From an uncultured Clostridia bacterium (GTDB lineage Bacteria; Bacillota; Clostridia; Christensenellales; Borkfalkiaceae): DNA of 51,095 nucleotides. The DNA lies in the NCBI GenBank assembly GCA_947631465.1, contig CANRLK010000007.1, forward strand, positions 1 to 51,095, written 5' to 3'. A program made the translations under genes and the position numbers. Shown here in pieces: positions 17,359-26,241 of this stretch (the stretch's first letter is position 1; each line of letters opens with the position of its first letter). A model generated the notes under the pieces. That model did not search any database. It was not told the origin of the DNA and was given only the letters and a program-made list of their open reading frames with translations.

Positions 17359-17619
17359 ATGGATACGAGAGTTGCCATCATCGGCGTGATCGTGGAGAAT
17401 ACCGACTCGGTCGAAGCGCTCAATCGAGTGCTGCATGAATACGGGAACATCATCATCGGGAGAATGGGCATTCCGTACAGGGAAAGGGGCATCAACATCA
17501 TCAGCATCGCGGTGGACGCCCCCCAAGACCAAATTTCCTCTCTGGCGGGCAAGATCGGAAACTTGGACGGCGTGACCGCAAAGACCGTCTATTCAAGCGT
17601 CGGCGGTCAAAAACAGTAA
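17359..17619 (+). CDS. TM1266-family putative [FeFe]-hydrogenase system regulator
   Basis: 86-residue protein of the NikR C-terminal/ACT-like fold: RVAIIGVIVENTDSVEALN, IIGRMGIPYRERGINIISIAVDA and ISSLAGKIGNLDGVTAKTVYS are characteristic. Such proteins are encoded near hydrogenase maturation genes in anaerobes and are predicted regulators; biochemistry is limited. No hydrogenase gene lies in this window. RBS TTAGGAGAAAGACA. Its presence is the main hint of anaerobic hydrogen metabolism. Confidence 0.85.
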   Translation: MDTRVAIIGVIVENTDSVEALNRVLHEYGNIIIGRMGIPYRERGINIISIAVDAPQDQISSLAGKIGNLDGVTAKTVYSSVGGQKQ

Positions 17620-17650
17620 AAGCAGGAAAATTTTCCGCACAAACGGCGCG

Positions 17651-17872
17651 AACACACCCCTTTCGGCGCGCATTCGCGCGCCACTTTCCCCTGCAAGGGG
17701 ACAGCAAGTTTTTCACCTTGGCTCCCCCTTCGAGGGGTGGAGCGGCGCAATTTCTGTTCGACAGCCCAGTGGGCTGCGAACTGCGCCGCGAGAGCCGAGC
17801 TGGTGGCGAGGCGGACTTGCGGCGGGGGCGACCGCCGCAAGGCAAAGCAAAGCGCCTGAGGGGGTGTCTCCT
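17651..17872. repeat. Composite intergenic repeat (family A), copy 3
   Basis: Occupies the gap between convergent genes. Left end ACACCCCTTTCGGCGCG with hairpin, then CCCCTGCAAGGGGACAGCAAG and TTGGCTCCCCCTTCGAGG. Next is a variable module holding the palindrome CAGCCCAGTGGGCTG and a CTTGCGGCGGGGGCGACCGCCGCAAG hairpin (about 17815-17841). It closes on CTGAGGGGGTGTC. Confidence 0.6.
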
Positions 17873-17874
17873 AA

Positions 17875-17907
17875 TTATAAAAATTCCCCCGCAGGGCGCG
17901 GGGGAAA
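17875..17907 (-). terminator. Terminator of the secG-rnr-smpB cluster
   Basis: TTCCCCCGC (17885-17893) pairs with GCGGGGGAA (17899-17907), loop of 5. Read on the minus strand the stem is followed by TTTTTATAA, the U-tract expected for termination after smpB. Confidence 0.8.
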
Positions 17908-17937
17908 TCCAATATAAATATAAAGAATAGAGAGCTT

Positions 17938-18393
17938 TTAATGCAAGAAGGCTTCTTTGGCGGCACGGTCCATGGCGCGCTTTTCGTCGCGCTCCGAGAT
18001 CGTGCGCTTTTTGTCGTAGGCGTGTTTGCCCTTGCAGAGCGCGACTTCCACCTTCACGAGCGAACCTTGAAAGTACACTTTGAGCGGCACGAGGGTATAT
18101 CCCCGCTCGTTCACTTTGCCCGCGATCTTGGAAATTTCTATCTTATGCAGGAGCAGTTTGCGGTCACGCCTGCTGTCCCGCGTCGAAAACGCGCCGCTCT
18201 TGTCATAGAGGGCGATGTGCATGTTCTTTAAGAAAAGTTCCCCGCGTTTGAGTTCGCAAAAGCTCTCCGAAAGGGACGCTTTCCCAAGCCGCAGCGACTT
18301 GACTTCCGCGCCTTCGAGCACGATCCCCGCTTCGAACTTGTCCTCGATAAAGTATTCAAAGGATGCGGAACGGTTAACGGCGACGATCTTCAT
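17938..18393 (-). CDS. smpB: SsrA-binding protein SmpB
   Basis: 151 residues, full length. SmpB binds tmRNA and the ribosome to rescue stalled translation. Visible landmarks are the N-terminal NRSASFEYFIEDKFEAGI, the EGAEVKSLR strand, and the C-terminal basic tail KKRTISERDEKRAMDRA that mimics the mRNA path and activates trans-translation. Its start codon overlaps the last 20 nt of rnr and follows a strong AAGGAGGAAACCC RBS. The rnr-smpB pairing is conserved in Firmicutes because RNase R degrades mRNAs released by trans-translation. Confidence 0.97.
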   Translation of the reverse strand: MKIVAVNRSASFEYFIEDKFEAGIVLEGAEVKSLRLGKASLSESFCELKRGELFLKNMHIALYDKSGAFSTRDSRRDRKLLLHKIEISKIAGKVNERGYTLVPLKVYFQGSLVKVEVALCKGKHAYDKKRTISERDEKRAMDRAAKEAFLH

Positions 18394-20491
18394 GGGTTTC
18401 CTCCTTGGACTTGATCAGCGAAAAGATCACCCGTCTTGCGCCGAGGTCCACCCCCGCGACCTTGATGAAGAGCTTCCCGCCGAGCCGAAAACTTTGCTTT
18501 GCGCCCTTTAAGAGCCGCTGTTCTTCGAGAAATTCATAACGATCTTCGGGCAGCGTTTCGACGGGGATCATGCCCTCGACGGTGTTTGCAAGCTCCGCGA
18601 ACACGCCGAACGAGGTCACGCCCGAGATCGTTGCCTCATATTCTTCCCCGATCTTGTCCTTCATGTAAAAGGCGATATAAAGATCGTCCACGTCCCGTTC
18701 GCCCTCTTGCGCCGTGCGTTCGGTCGCCGAAGAGCGGAAGGACGCGTCCTCGACGAACGTCCCGTATTTTTCTTTGAGCGCATTCCCGCCCTCTCCCCGC
18801 AGGCTGTCCTTGATGATGCGGTGGATGGCAAGGTCGGGATAGCGGCGGATGGGGGAGGTGAAGTGGCAATAGCACGCCGAAGCGAGCCCGAAATGCCCGA
18901 CGTTCTCGGGCGAGTATTTCGCCTTCATCATCGCGCGGAGCATCACGCGGCTCAATACCGCCGAAAGGGGCGTGCCGTCCGTCTCCGTCAAGATCTTTTG
19001 AAAATCCTTCGGCGTGACGTGCTCTTCATTCAGTTCCTTCTTCATGCCGAGCCCCGTCAAGAACAATTGAAGATCATGCACCTTTTCGGGCGAAGGCGAT
19101 TCATGCACGCGATAGACAAAGGGCGCTTTTTTCTGCGTCATGATCTCGGCGACGCTCTCGTTTGCAAGCACCATGAACTGTTCGATCATCTCATGCGCGA
19201 TCGTCCGCGGCGCTTCGGGAATGTCGATTGTTCCGTTCTCGTACAAGATCTTTGCCTCTTTCAGATCGAGCTCCACGCAGCCGCTCTCCCGCCGCCTTCT
19301 TTGCAGGATTTTGGTAAGTTCCATCGTGTCCCTGACGAGCCCGACAAGGTCGGGGTATTTTTCTACCGTCTCTTTGTCGCCCTCATAGAGCTTCATGACG
19401 TTTGTATAGGTCATTCGATGGCGGGAGCGGATGACGGTCGGCGCAATTCGCTTTTCGAGCACTTTGCCCGACCCATCCACCGTCATGAGACAGGACAGGG
19501 TGAGACGGTCCTCGTTTTCGTTGAGGGAACAGATCCCGTTGGAGAGCGCCTTCGGGAGCATGGGCAGGACGCGGTCGGGGAAATAGACGCTTGTGCCGCG
19601 CAGGAACGCCTCTTTGTCGAGCGCGCCCGCCCGCCGCACATAGTGCGTGACGTCCGCGATATGCACGCCGAGGAAATATTTCCCGTCCTTTTTTGTGAGC
19701 GAGATCGCATCGTCGATGTCCCTTGTATCCTCGCCGTCCACCGTGATGATGAGTTCGCCGCGAAGATCTTCTCTTCTTGAAAGTTCCTCGCTTGAAATGC
19801 CCTTTGAGGCGACCTTGTCGGCTTCCTTCAAGACGTCCTCGGGAAATTCCTCGCGGAAGGCGTGCGCGCGGATGATGGAAAGCTCTTCCGTAAAAAGATC
19901 GCCGCTTTTTCCGAGCACTTCTTCGATCTCGCCGAAGGGTTGTCCGTTTTCGAAGGAGACGATCTTTGCGACCGCCTTCGAGCCGTTTTGCACCTTGCCG
20001 CGCTTGGAAGAGGGAATGTACACGCGCGCAGTGTAGCGCGAGTCGTCGGGTTCGAGAAACCCGCCTCTTCCCTCCAAGCGGAACGTGCCGACGACCTTTT
20101 TCAAGCCGCGCTCCAAGACATAGAGCACTTCGCCCTCGTCGTCCGAGCGCCCTTTGGAGGGGCAGGCGAGCACGACGTCGCCATGCAGTGCGCCAAGGGA
20201 TGCGCGGTGGGGGATGAAGAGATCCCCGCTTCCGTCCTCGGAGGTGAAGAAGCCGAAGCCGCGCTCATTCCCCGTGTAGACGCCCTTTTTCGCGCCGAAC
20301 TGTTCTGTTGTGCCGAAGCGCCCCTTCATGTCGCAGAGCAGCTCGCCCGCGCGGCACAAAGAAGCAAGCATAGATTTTGCGGCGAGCGCTTCCCGCCGCT
20401 TTAAGTGCAGGGCGCGCGCGATCTCATCGAGCGTACAGAGTTTGAGCGCGCCGTTTTGGATCTGTTCCAAGATCGCTTGTTTTGCGTTCAT
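18374..20491 (-). CDS. rnr: Ribonuclease R
   Basis: Processive 3'-5' exoribonuclease of the RNB family, 705 residues. An N-terminal winged-helix segment (about 1-60) is followed by cold-shock domains, including RGFGFFTSEDGSGDLFIPHRA. The RNB catalytic domain (about 240-560) has the metal-binding aspartates in DTRDIDDAI and the motifs HIADVTHYV and FTSPIRRYPDL. It ends with an S1 domain (about 615-690, EEYEATISGVTSFGVFAEL). The C-terminus is shorter and less basic than in E. coli RNase R. RBS GGGGGA precedes the ATG. It is cotranscribed with smpB and probably secG. Confidence 0.97.
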   Translation of the reverse strand: MNAKQAILEQIQNGALKLCTLDEIARALHLKRREALAAKSMLASLCRAGELLCDMKGRFGTTEQFGAKKGVYTGNERGFGFFTSEDGSGDLFIPHRASLGALHGDVVLACPSKGRSDDEGEVLYVLERGLKKVVGTFRLEGRGGFLEPDDSRYTARVYIPSSKRGKVQNGSKAVAKIVSFENGQPFGEIEEVLGKSGDLFTEELSIIRAHAFREEFPEDVLKEADKVASKGISSEELSRREDLRGELIITVDGEDTRDIDDAISLTKKDGKYFLGVHIADVTHYVRRAGALDKEAFLRGTSVYFPDRVLPMLPKALSNGICSLNENEDRLTLSCLMTVDGSGKVLEKRIAPTVIRSRHRMTYTNVMKLYEGDKETVEKYPDLVGLVRDTMELTKILQRRRRESGCVELDLKEAKILYENGTIDIPEAPRTIAHEMIEQFMVLANESVAEIMTQKKAPFVYRVHESPSPEKVHDLQLFLTGLGMKKELNEEHVTPKDFQKILTETDGTPLSAVLSRVMLRAMMKAKYSPENVGHFGLASACYCHFTSPIRRYPDLAIHRIIKDSLRGEGGNALKEKYGTFVEDASFRSSATERTAQEGERDVDDLYIAFYMKDKIGEEYEATISGVTSFGVFAELANTVEGMIPVETLPEDRYEFLEEQRLLKGAKQSFRLGGKLFIKVAGVDLGARRVIFSLIKSKEETHEDRRR

Positions 20492-20520
20492 AAAAAATCC
20501 CCCGAAATGAGTAAACGAAA

Positions 20521-20538
20521 GGGCAGCCTGCGCTGCCC
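20521..20538 (-). terminator. Hairpin between secG and rnr
   Basis: GGGCAGC and GCTGCCC pair around a 4-nt loop; on the minus strand TTTCGTTT follows. The weak U-tract suggests partial termination, letting secG be expressed above rnr-smpB. Confidence 0.45.
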
Positions 20539-20554
20539 CGCTTTTGCGTTTTTG

Positions 20555-20872
20555 TTAGGTCCAAATCCATTCGCCTTGCAGGATGAAGAACAAGACCGCA
20601 AGCACGGCAAGGATGACGAGACAGACGACCGTCCATCTTTTGAGGTGGGATTCCATGGATTTTCCCTTGTTTTTGCCGTAGAAGGTCTCGCTTGAACCGC
20701 CGAGCGCGTCGATGCCGTTGGAGTTGCCTGGTTGAAGCATGACAAGTACGATGGCTGCAAGCGCCGCGACGAACATCAGGATGATGAACGTGAGGGAGAG
20801 CGCGACGTGGATCCTGCCGAGCGCTTCCGTTCTGTAAGGCGCAAGTAGATTTGAGAGGATAACGAATTTCAT
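20555..20872 (-). CDS. secG: Preprotein translocase subunit SecG
   Basis: 105-residue membrane protein with the SecG pattern: TM1 (about 24-46) ending in VLVMLQPGNSNGIDALGGSS, the conserved cytoplasmic loop, FYGKNKGKS, then TM2 (about 78-100). It stabilises the SecYEG channel. The N-terminus has about 20 extra residues before TM1 compared with short family members. RBS GGGAAGGAAGAAAATC decides the start. secG-rnr-smpB is a common Firmicute order. Confidence 0.93.
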   Translation of the reverse strand: MKFVILSNLLAPYRTEALGRIHVALSLTFIILMFVAALAAIVLVMLQPGNSNGIDALGGSSETFYGKNKGKSMESHLKRWTVVCLVILAVLAVLFFILQGEWIWT

Positions 20873-20906
20873 GATTTTCTTCCTTCCCTTGAAAAATACA
20901 ACACAC

Positions 20907-20935
20907 ATTATAACATAGACGCAAAGAAAAGACAA
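20907..20935 (-). promoter_or_regulatory. secG promoter
   Basis: On the minus strand TTGTCT (20935-20930), 17-nt spacer, TATAAT (20912-20907), 35 nt before the secG ATG. A conventional sigma-A promoter with a leader that includes the Shine-Dalgarno. Confidence 0.75.
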
Positions 20936-21014
20936 CTTTTTTTGCGCCGATTTTGAAATTTGCGATAAAAAAGCCGAAAATCTTCTCTTTTGCAGAGAAT
21001 GTCCGCGCGCATTC

Positions 21015-21043
21015 TTGACAAGAGCGGGCATTTTGTCTATAAT
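21015..21043 (+). promoter_or_regulatory. gltX-thyA-folA promoter
   Basis: TTGACA (21015-21020), 17-nt spacer, TATAAT (21038-21043), divergent from the secG promoter. The leader to the gltX ATG is about 28 nt and holds CGGAG as RBS. Confidence 0.8.
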
Positions 21044-21077
21044 AAAAGGGTACGATCGAAAATTTTCGGAGCATTTT

Positions 21078-22712
21078 ATGGACTTAAACAAATTAGCCGA
21101 TCGGCTGCTTCCCGGGGACTATCCCGACCTATCCTTTTATGAAGAGAAATACCCGCCGCGCGCCCTGCCCAAGGGGGCGGAAGTCACCCGCCTTGCGCCG
21201 TCGCCTACGGGCTTTATCCACCTCGGCAATCTCTTTGTCGCGATCGCAAATGAGCGCATCGCCCACCAATCGGGGGGCGTGTACTATCTCCGCATCGAGG
21301 ACACCGACTTAAAACGCAAGGTCGAGGGAGCGGTCGAGGCGGTCAAAAACGCCTTGCGCTACTTCGACATCAAATTTGACGAGGGTGCGAAGATCGGCGG
21401 CGACGAAACCTATGCCCCTTGGTATCAGCGGGAGCGCGCCGAGATCTACCGCGCCTATGCAAAGCATTTGATCAAAATCGGCAGGGCGTATCCTTGCTTT
21501 TGCACCGAAGAGGAGCTCTCCGCGCTTCGCGAGGAGCAGACGAAAAACAAGGAGATCACGGGCTACTACGGAAAGTATGCAAAGTGCAGAGATCTCTCCG
21601 AAGAGGAGATCATGAAGAATCTCGACGAAAAGAAGCCCTTTGTCCTTCGTTTGAGATCGATGGGAGACCCCGCGCACAAGCTCAAATTTGTGGACGCGAT
21701 CAAGGGCGAGATCGCCGTCACCGAGAACGACCAGGACGTCGTCATCTTGAAGTCGGACGGCATTCCGACCTATCACTTCGCCCATGCGATCGACGACCAC
21801 TTGATGCGCACGACCCTCGTCCTTCGCGGCGAGGAGTGGCTCGCCTCGCTTCCCATCCATTTGGAGCTCTTCGACGCGCTCGGCTTTTCCCGTCCCCGCT
21901 ACGGGCACAACTGCTCGCTCATGAAGCAGGACGGAGAGACGCGCAGAAAGCTCTCCAAGCGCAAAGACCCCGAACTTTCCCTTGAATTTTATCGCAAAGA
22001 GGGGTATTTTCCCCGCGCGGTCAAAGTGTATATGCTCACCCTTCTCAACAGCAATTTCGAGGAGTGGTATCTCAAAAACCCGTCCGAGCCGCTCGAAAAC
22101 TTCAAGTTCTCGGTCGGCAAGATGAGCAAAAGCGGCACGCTTTTCGATCTCGATAAGCTCAACGACATCTCGAAAAACGAACTCGCCCGCCTTTCCGCCG
22201 AGGAAATGTACGACTTTTTGTCCGCCTGGGCGGAGGAATACGGCTCGGAAGAGGAAAAAGCCCAGCTTCAAGCGCGCGAGAAATTCTTAAAGGCGCTCGA
22301 TCTCTGCATGGGAACTTCGGGTAAGAAGCGCAGAAAGGACTTTGTCACCGCCTCTCAGGCGATGCAGACCCTCTCCTATTTCTTCAAACTTCCCGAGCGC
22401 ACAGATGATTACCGCTTCGACGCAAAAACCTGCGGGCAGATCTTCGACGGGTTCTTGAAGAACTATGACTTCTCGGACGACGCGCAAGTGTGGTTTGCAA
22501 AAGTCAAGGAGCTTGCGGGCAGCCTCGGCTTTGCCGCCGAGATGAAGGAATACAAGGCAAACCCCGACGCCTTCCGCGGCAGCGTCGCAGACGTTGCGGA
22601 GATCCTTCGCATCGCCGTCACGGGCAAGGCAAATACTCCCGACCTCTATACCATCATGCAGATCTTGGGCGAAGAGGAGACCCGCCGCCGCATTAAAGGG
22701 GCGATCTCATGA
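21078..22712 (+). CDS. gltX: Glutamyl-tRNA synthetase
   Basis: Class I aminoacyl-tRNA synthetase of 544 residues charging tRNA-Glu. The HIGH-equivalent is in LAPSPTGFIHLGN (about 41-53) and the KMSKS-equivalent is KLSKRKDP (about 296). An N-terminal extension of about 35 residues precedes the catalytic core, as in one clostridial GltX subgroup. Discrimination between tRNA-Glu and tRNA-Gln cannot be judged from sequence; many Clostridia use the GatCAB route for Gln. RBS CGGAG; the stop overlaps the thyA ATG (ATGA). Confidence 0.95.
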   Translation: MDLNKLADRLLPGDYPDLSFYEEKYPPRALPKGAEVTRLAPSPTGFIHLGNLFVAIANERIAHQSGGVYYLRIEDTDLKRKVEGAVEAVKNALRYFDIKFDEGAKIGGDETYAPWYQRERAEIYRAYAKHLIKIGRAYPCFCTEEELSALREEQTKNKEITGYYGKYAKCRDLSEEEIMKNLDEKKPFVLRLRSMGDPAHKLKFVDAIKGEIAVTENDQDVVILKSDGIPTYHFAHAIDDHLMRTTLVLRGEEWLASLPIHLELFDALGFSRPRYGHNCSLMKQDGETRRKLSKRKDPELSLEFYRKEGYFPRAVKVYMLTLLNSNFEEWYLKNPSEPLENFKFSVGKMSKSGTLFDLDKLNDISKNELARLSAEEMYDFLSAWAEEYGSEEEKAQLQAREKFLKALDLCMGTSGKKRRKDFVTASQAMQTLSYFFKLPERTDDYRFDAKTCGQIFDGFLKNYDFSDDAQVWFAKVKELAGSLGFAAEMKEYKANPDAFRGSVADVAEILRIAVTGKANTPDLYTIMQILGEEETRRRIKGAIS

Positions 22713-23539
22713 GCCGCGCCGACGAGATCTTCCTTGAAAATTGCAAAGACATTTTGCAAAACGGCGTTTGGGATACAAACTTGGAAGTCCGACCCCGCTG
22801 GGAGGACGGCACGCCTGCGCACACGGTCAAAAAGTTCGGGCTTGTCAACCGCTATGATCTCTCCGAAGAGTTTCCCATCCAGACCATCCGCCGCATCGCG
22901 TTCCGTTCGAGCGTGGACGAGCTCTTGTGGATCTGGCAGAAAAAGAGCAACAACGTCCGCGATCTTCATTCTCACATTTGGGACAGCTGGGCGGACAAGG
23001 ACGGCTCGATCGGGAAAGCCTACGGCTACCAGCTTGCGAAGAAGGCGGTCTATAAAGAGGGGGAGTTCGATCAAGTCGACCGCGTGCTGTATGACTTGAA
23101 GCACAATCCCGCTTCGCGGCGCATTTTGACCAATCTCTACAACTTCGAGGACCTTCACGAGATGAATCTCTACCCCTGCGCGTATTCTGTGACCTTCAAC
23201 GTGTCGGGGGACAGGCTCAACGCCATTCTCAACCAACGCTCGCAGGACATGCTCACGGCGAACAATTGGAACGTCGTGCAATACGCGGTGCTTCTCATCA
23301 TGTTCGCGCAGGTGAGCGGGCTCAAAGCGGGCGAACTCGTACACGTCATCGCGGACGCACACCTCTACGATCGGCATATCCCGATTGTCGAAAAACTCTT
23401 CAAGACAAAGCCGCTTCCCGCGCCCAAGCTCGTCGTCGACGAGAGCGTCAAGGACTTCTACGGCTTCACCGTCGATAGCTTCCGCCTCGAAAATTACGAG
23501 TTCACGCCGCTCGAAGAGAAAATTCCCGTCGCGATCTAA
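22709..23539 (+). CDS. thyA: Thymidylate synthase
   Basis: Converts dUMP to dTMP with methylene-tetrahydrofolate; 276 residues. The catalytic cysteine lies in NLYPCAYSVTF; the usual following His is replaced by Ala. RSQDMLTANNWNVVQYA and HLYDRHIPIVEKL correspond to the substrate and folate site motifs. Placement directly before folA is functional, since each turn consumes reduced folate that dihydrofolate reductase restores. Overlaps the gltX stop by 4 nt. Confidence 0.93.
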   Translation: MSRADEIFLENCKDILQNGVWDTNLEVRPRWEDGTPAHTVKKFGLVNRYDLSEEFPIQTIRRIAFRSSVDELLWIWQKKSNNVRDLHSHIWDSWADKDGSIGKAYGYQLAKKAVYKEGEFDQVDRVLYDLKHNPASRRILTNLYNFEDLHEMNLYPCAYSVTFNVSGDRLNAILNQRSQDMLTANNWNVVQYAVLLIMFAQVSGLKAGELVHVIADAHLYDRHIPIVEKLFKTKPLPAPKLVVDESVKDFYGFTVDSFRLENYEFTPLEEKIPVAI

Positions 23540-23572
23540 GGGATCGACAATGAAATTTGACAAAGGAGTGAA

Positions 23573-24073
23573 ATGATGAGAGCGATCTTTCATGCGGACA
23601 GCGAGTGGGGCATTGGAAAGCAAAACGGGCTGATGTTTCGGCTTCCCGAGGACATGAAATTTTTCAGAGAGACGACGACGGGCAAGGTCGTCGTGATGGG
23701 GCTCAACACGCTGCGCTCATTCCCCGGGGGGAAGCCGCTCAAAAACCGTGTCAACATTGTGCTCTCGCCTGAGCCTTTAAGCGAGGACGTCATCCGCGCC
23801 GAGAGCCTTGAAGATCTCTTTGAAAAGATCAAGGGCTATCCCGAGGACGACGTGTTTGTCGTCGGCGGGGCGAGCGTATATCGGCTTTTGCTGCCCTATT
23901 GCAGCGAAGTTCTCGTGACGAAAGTGCATGAAAAGGGGGGCGCGGACGTGTTCGTGCCCAACTTGGACGAGGATGAAAATTTCACGTTGCAGAGCGAGAG
24001 CGAGAAGATCGTCGATGCGGGGCATGTCATTTCGTTTTGCCGCTATAAAAACTTGGCGGTCAAAATGATCTGA
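23573..24073 (+). CDS. folA: Dihydrofolate reductase
   Basis: 166 residues, standard length. MRAIFHADSEWGIGKQNGL is the N-terminal strand and Met20-type loop; FRETTTGKVVVMG and the VVGGASVYRLLLP motif form the NADPH site. It regenerates tetrahydrofolate after ThyA. AAAGGAGTGAA precedes two successive ATG codons (23573 and 23576), so either may be used. A terminator follows. Confidence 0.95.
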   Translation: MMRAIFHADSEWGIGKQNGLMFRLPEDMKFFRETTTGKVVVMGLNTLRSFPGGKPLKNRVNIVLSPEPLSEDVIRAESLEDLFEKIKGYPEDDVFVVGGASVYRLLLPYCSEVLVTKVHEKGGADVFVPNLDEDENFTLQSESEKIVDAGHVISFCRYKNLAVKMI

Positions 24074-24095
24074 CGGGGCAAAAAAGTTACGGATG

Positions 24096-24130
24096 CGGGG
24101 ACGGAAAATGTTGCGCCGCCCCCGTTTTTT
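24096..24130 (+). terminator. Terminator after folA
   Basis: CGGGG-A-CGG pairs with CCG-C-CCCCG across an 11-nt loop with one A/C mismatch, followed by TTTTTT. Confidence 0.75.
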
Positions 24131-24131
24131 G

Positions 24132-24243
24132 TTGTCAAATGCAAGCAAAAGTATTATAATTTTCGTTGGAAATTGAAAAAAAGCGTCTTTCGGACGCAAA
24201 AAAGCGCGAAAGAACATGCGCTTTTCAGAGGTTTTTAGTTTTT
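24132..24243 (+). promoter_or_regulatory. typA promoter and structured leader
   Basis: TTGTCA (24132-24137), 17-nt spacer, TATAAT (24155-24160). The leader of about 75 nt can form GCGTC/GACGC and AAAAGCGC/GCGCTTTT hairpins. The only purine-rich RBS candidate (AGAGG) is about 12 nt before the ATG, further than usual. The leader may matter for regulated translation. Confidence 0.6.
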
Positions 24244-26073
24244 ATGGTAAGAGACGATTTAAGAAACATCGCGATCATCGCGCACGTCGACCACGGCAAG
24301 ACCACGCTCGTCGATCAAATGCTCCGCCAGAGCGGGACATTCCGCCAAAACCAGGCGGTCGAGGAACGGGTCATGGACAGCGGGGACTTGGAGCGCGAGC
24401 GCGGCATCACCATCCTTGCAAAGAACACATCTATTCACTATAACGGGGTCAAGATCAACATCGTCGATACCCCGGGACACGCCGACTTCTCGGGCGAGGT
24501 CGAGCGTTCGCTCAAAATGGTTTCGGGCGTCCTGCTTCTCGTCGATGCGGCGGAAGGTCCGATGCCGCAGACCCGTTTCGTCACCCAAAAGGCGCTCGAA
24601 CTCGGGCTCAAACTCATCATCGTCGTCAACAAGGTCGACCGCGCCGACGCGCGCATTTCGGAAGTCAACGACGAAGTCCTGGAACTTTTGATGGACCTGA
24701 ACGCGACCGACGAACAGCTCGAAAGCCCGTTCGTGTACTGCTCGGGACGGGAGGGCACTTCTTCGCTCGATCCGAATGTCCCTGGAAAAGACCTCAAACC
24801 GCTGTTCGATTTGATCCTCTCGCACTTTCCCCCGCTTGAATTGGATGAAACGGGCGCATTGCAACTGCTCGTCTCATCCATTGATTACAACGAGTATGTG
24901 GGCAGGGTCGGCATCGGCAGGATCGAACGCGGACAGGCGCGGCTCAACCAAGACGTCGTCGTCTGCAACTATAACCATGAGGACGTCAACACGCGGGGCA
25001 AACTCGCCGCGCTATATGAGATCGAGGGTCTTAACCGCGTCCCTTGCGAGAGCGCGAAGGCGGGCGACATCGTCTGCTTTGCGGGGCTCGAAGGCATCAA
25101 CATCGGCGATACGGTCTGCGCGGCAGGCTGCGCCGAGCCCGTCAAGTTCGTCAAGATCTCCGAACCCACGGTCGAGATGATTTTCTCCGTCAACGATTCC
25201 CCGTTTGCGGGCAAAGAGGGCAAGTTCGTCACCTCCCGCCATTTGCGCGAGCGGCTGCAACGCGAACTTTTGCGCGACGTCTCCCTCAAAGTCGAGGACA
25301 CCGATTCAACCGATTCCTTCCGCGTCAGCGGAAGAGGGGAGATGCACCTTTCCATCCTCATCGAGACCATGCGAAGAGAGGGCTATGAGTTTCAGGTGAG
25401 CTCTCCCAAAGTCCTCTTTAAGGAGCGGGACGGCGTAAAGCTCGAACCCGTCGAACGGCTCATCATCGACGTGCCCGAGGACGGAACGGGCTCGGTCTTT
25501 CAGAGCATGGGCGAGCGAAAAGGGGAGCTTGTGCACATGTCCGCGCTCGGCTCTCGCATGCGGCTTGAATTTTTGATTCCCGCAAGAGGGCTGTTCGGCT
25601 ACAAGAGCCAATTTTTGACCGATACGAAGGGCGAAGGCGTGATGAACTCGGTATTTTTCGAGTACCAGCCGTACAAAGGGGAGATCTCACGGCGCAGCGC
25701 GGGTTCGCTCGTCGCATTTGAGACGGGCGAAGCGGTCACTTACGGGCTGTTCAACGCCCAAGGGCGCGGCATGCTCTTCATCGGCGCGGGCACGCAGGTC
25801 TATGAGGGCATGGTCGTCGGCTGTTCCCCCAAGGACGAGGACATCAACGTCAACGTCTGCAAGCAAAAACACCTTACGAACACCCGCTCTTCCTCTTCGG
25901 ACGAAGCCCTTCGCCTCATCACGCCGAAGAAGATGAGCCTCGAAGAAGCTCTTGAATTTATCAAGGACGACGAACTGTTGGAGATCACCCCGAAGAACGT
26001 GCGCATCCGAAAGAGGATTTTGGACGCAGAGCTTCGCGCGAAAGCCCGCGCCAAGGCGAAAGCGCAGTCGTGA
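24244..26073 (+). CDS. typA: Ribosome-associated GTPase BipA/TypA
   Basis: Translational GTPase of 609 residues, the normal size. G1 AHVDHGKTTL, switch I RGITI, G3 DTPGHADF, G4 NKVDR, followed by beta-barrel and EF-G-like domains III/V (NDSPFAGKEGKFVTSRHL) and the BipA-specific C-terminal domain (GRGMLFIGAGTQVYEGMVVG). It helps 50S assembly and stress adaptation, notably at low temperature. The ATG at 24244 opens MVRDDLRNIAIIAHVDHG, matching the conserved family start; upstream in-frame codons belong to the leader. Confidence 0.96.
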   Translation: MVRDDLRNIAIIAHVDHGKTTLVDQMLRQSGTFRQNQAVEERVMDSGDLERERGITILAKNTSIHYNGVKINIVDTPGHADFSGEVERSLKMVSGVLLLVDAAEGPMPQTRFVTQKALELGLKLIIVVNKVDRADARISEVNDEVLELLMDLNATDEQLESPFVYCSGREGTSSLDPNVPGKDLKPLFDLILSHFPPLELDETGALQLLVSSIDYNEYVGRVGIGRIERGQARLNQDVVVCNYNHEDVNTRGKLAALYEIEGLNRVPCESAKAGDIVCFAGLEGINIGDTVCAAGCAEPVKFVKISEPTVEMIFSVNDSPFAGKEGKFVTSRHLRERLQRELLRDVSLKVEDTDSTDSFRVSGRGEMHLSILIETMRREGYEFQVSSPKVLFKERDGVKLEPVERLIIDVPEDGTGSVFQSMGERKGELVHMSALGSRMRLEFLIPARGLFGYKSQFLTDTKGEGVMNSVFFEYQPYKGEISRRSAGSLVAFETGEAVTYGLFNAQGRGMLFIGAGTQVYEGMVVGCSPKDEDINVNVCKQKHLTNTRSSSSDEALRLITPKKMSLEEALEFIKDDELLEITPKNVRIRKRILDAELRAKARAKAKAQS

Positions 26074-26089
26074 TCTCAAAAATTGCCCG

Positions 26090-26119
26090 TTAGCATAGTA
26101 CTATGTCTGACATAGTATC
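26090..26119. repeat. Palindromic intergenic element, site 1
   Basis: TACTATGTC-T-GACATAGTA (26099-26117) is a perfect 9-bp palindrome about one base, overlapped on its left by the palindrome CATAGTACTATG and preceded by TTAG. The same 30-bp element recurs at 31995-32022 and, inverted, at 38553-38582. It lies 17 nt after the typA stop and about 110 nt before the yabP promoter. Confidence 0.7.
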
Positions 26120-26149
26120 CACAATATCTTCCAAAAATCGAGAAAAATC

Positions 26150-26190
26150 GCCCTTTTCGCCATATTTTTGCCGAAGAGGGCTTTTTCTTT
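26150..26190 (+). terminator. Terminator after typA
   Basis: GCCCTTTTCG (26150-26159) pairs with CGAAGAGGGC (26172-26181), one G-T, followed by TTTTTCTTTT. Confidence 0.75.
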
Positions 26191-26206
26191 TGCGCGAAAT
26201 GATTTG

Positions 26207-26235
26207 TCATGACAGGAGAGGTTGGGGCATACAAT
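26207..26235 (+). promoter_or_regulatory. Sigma-E-like promoter for yabP-yabQ
   Basis: CATACAAT (26228-26235) is a perfect sigma-E -10. TCATGAC at 26207-26213, 14 nt upstream, matches the first half of the -35 consensus. The yabP ATG begins 6 nt after the -10. In B. subtilis the yabPQ genes are sigma-E dependent, which agrees. Confidence 0.65.
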
Positions 26236-26241
26236 AGCGGT

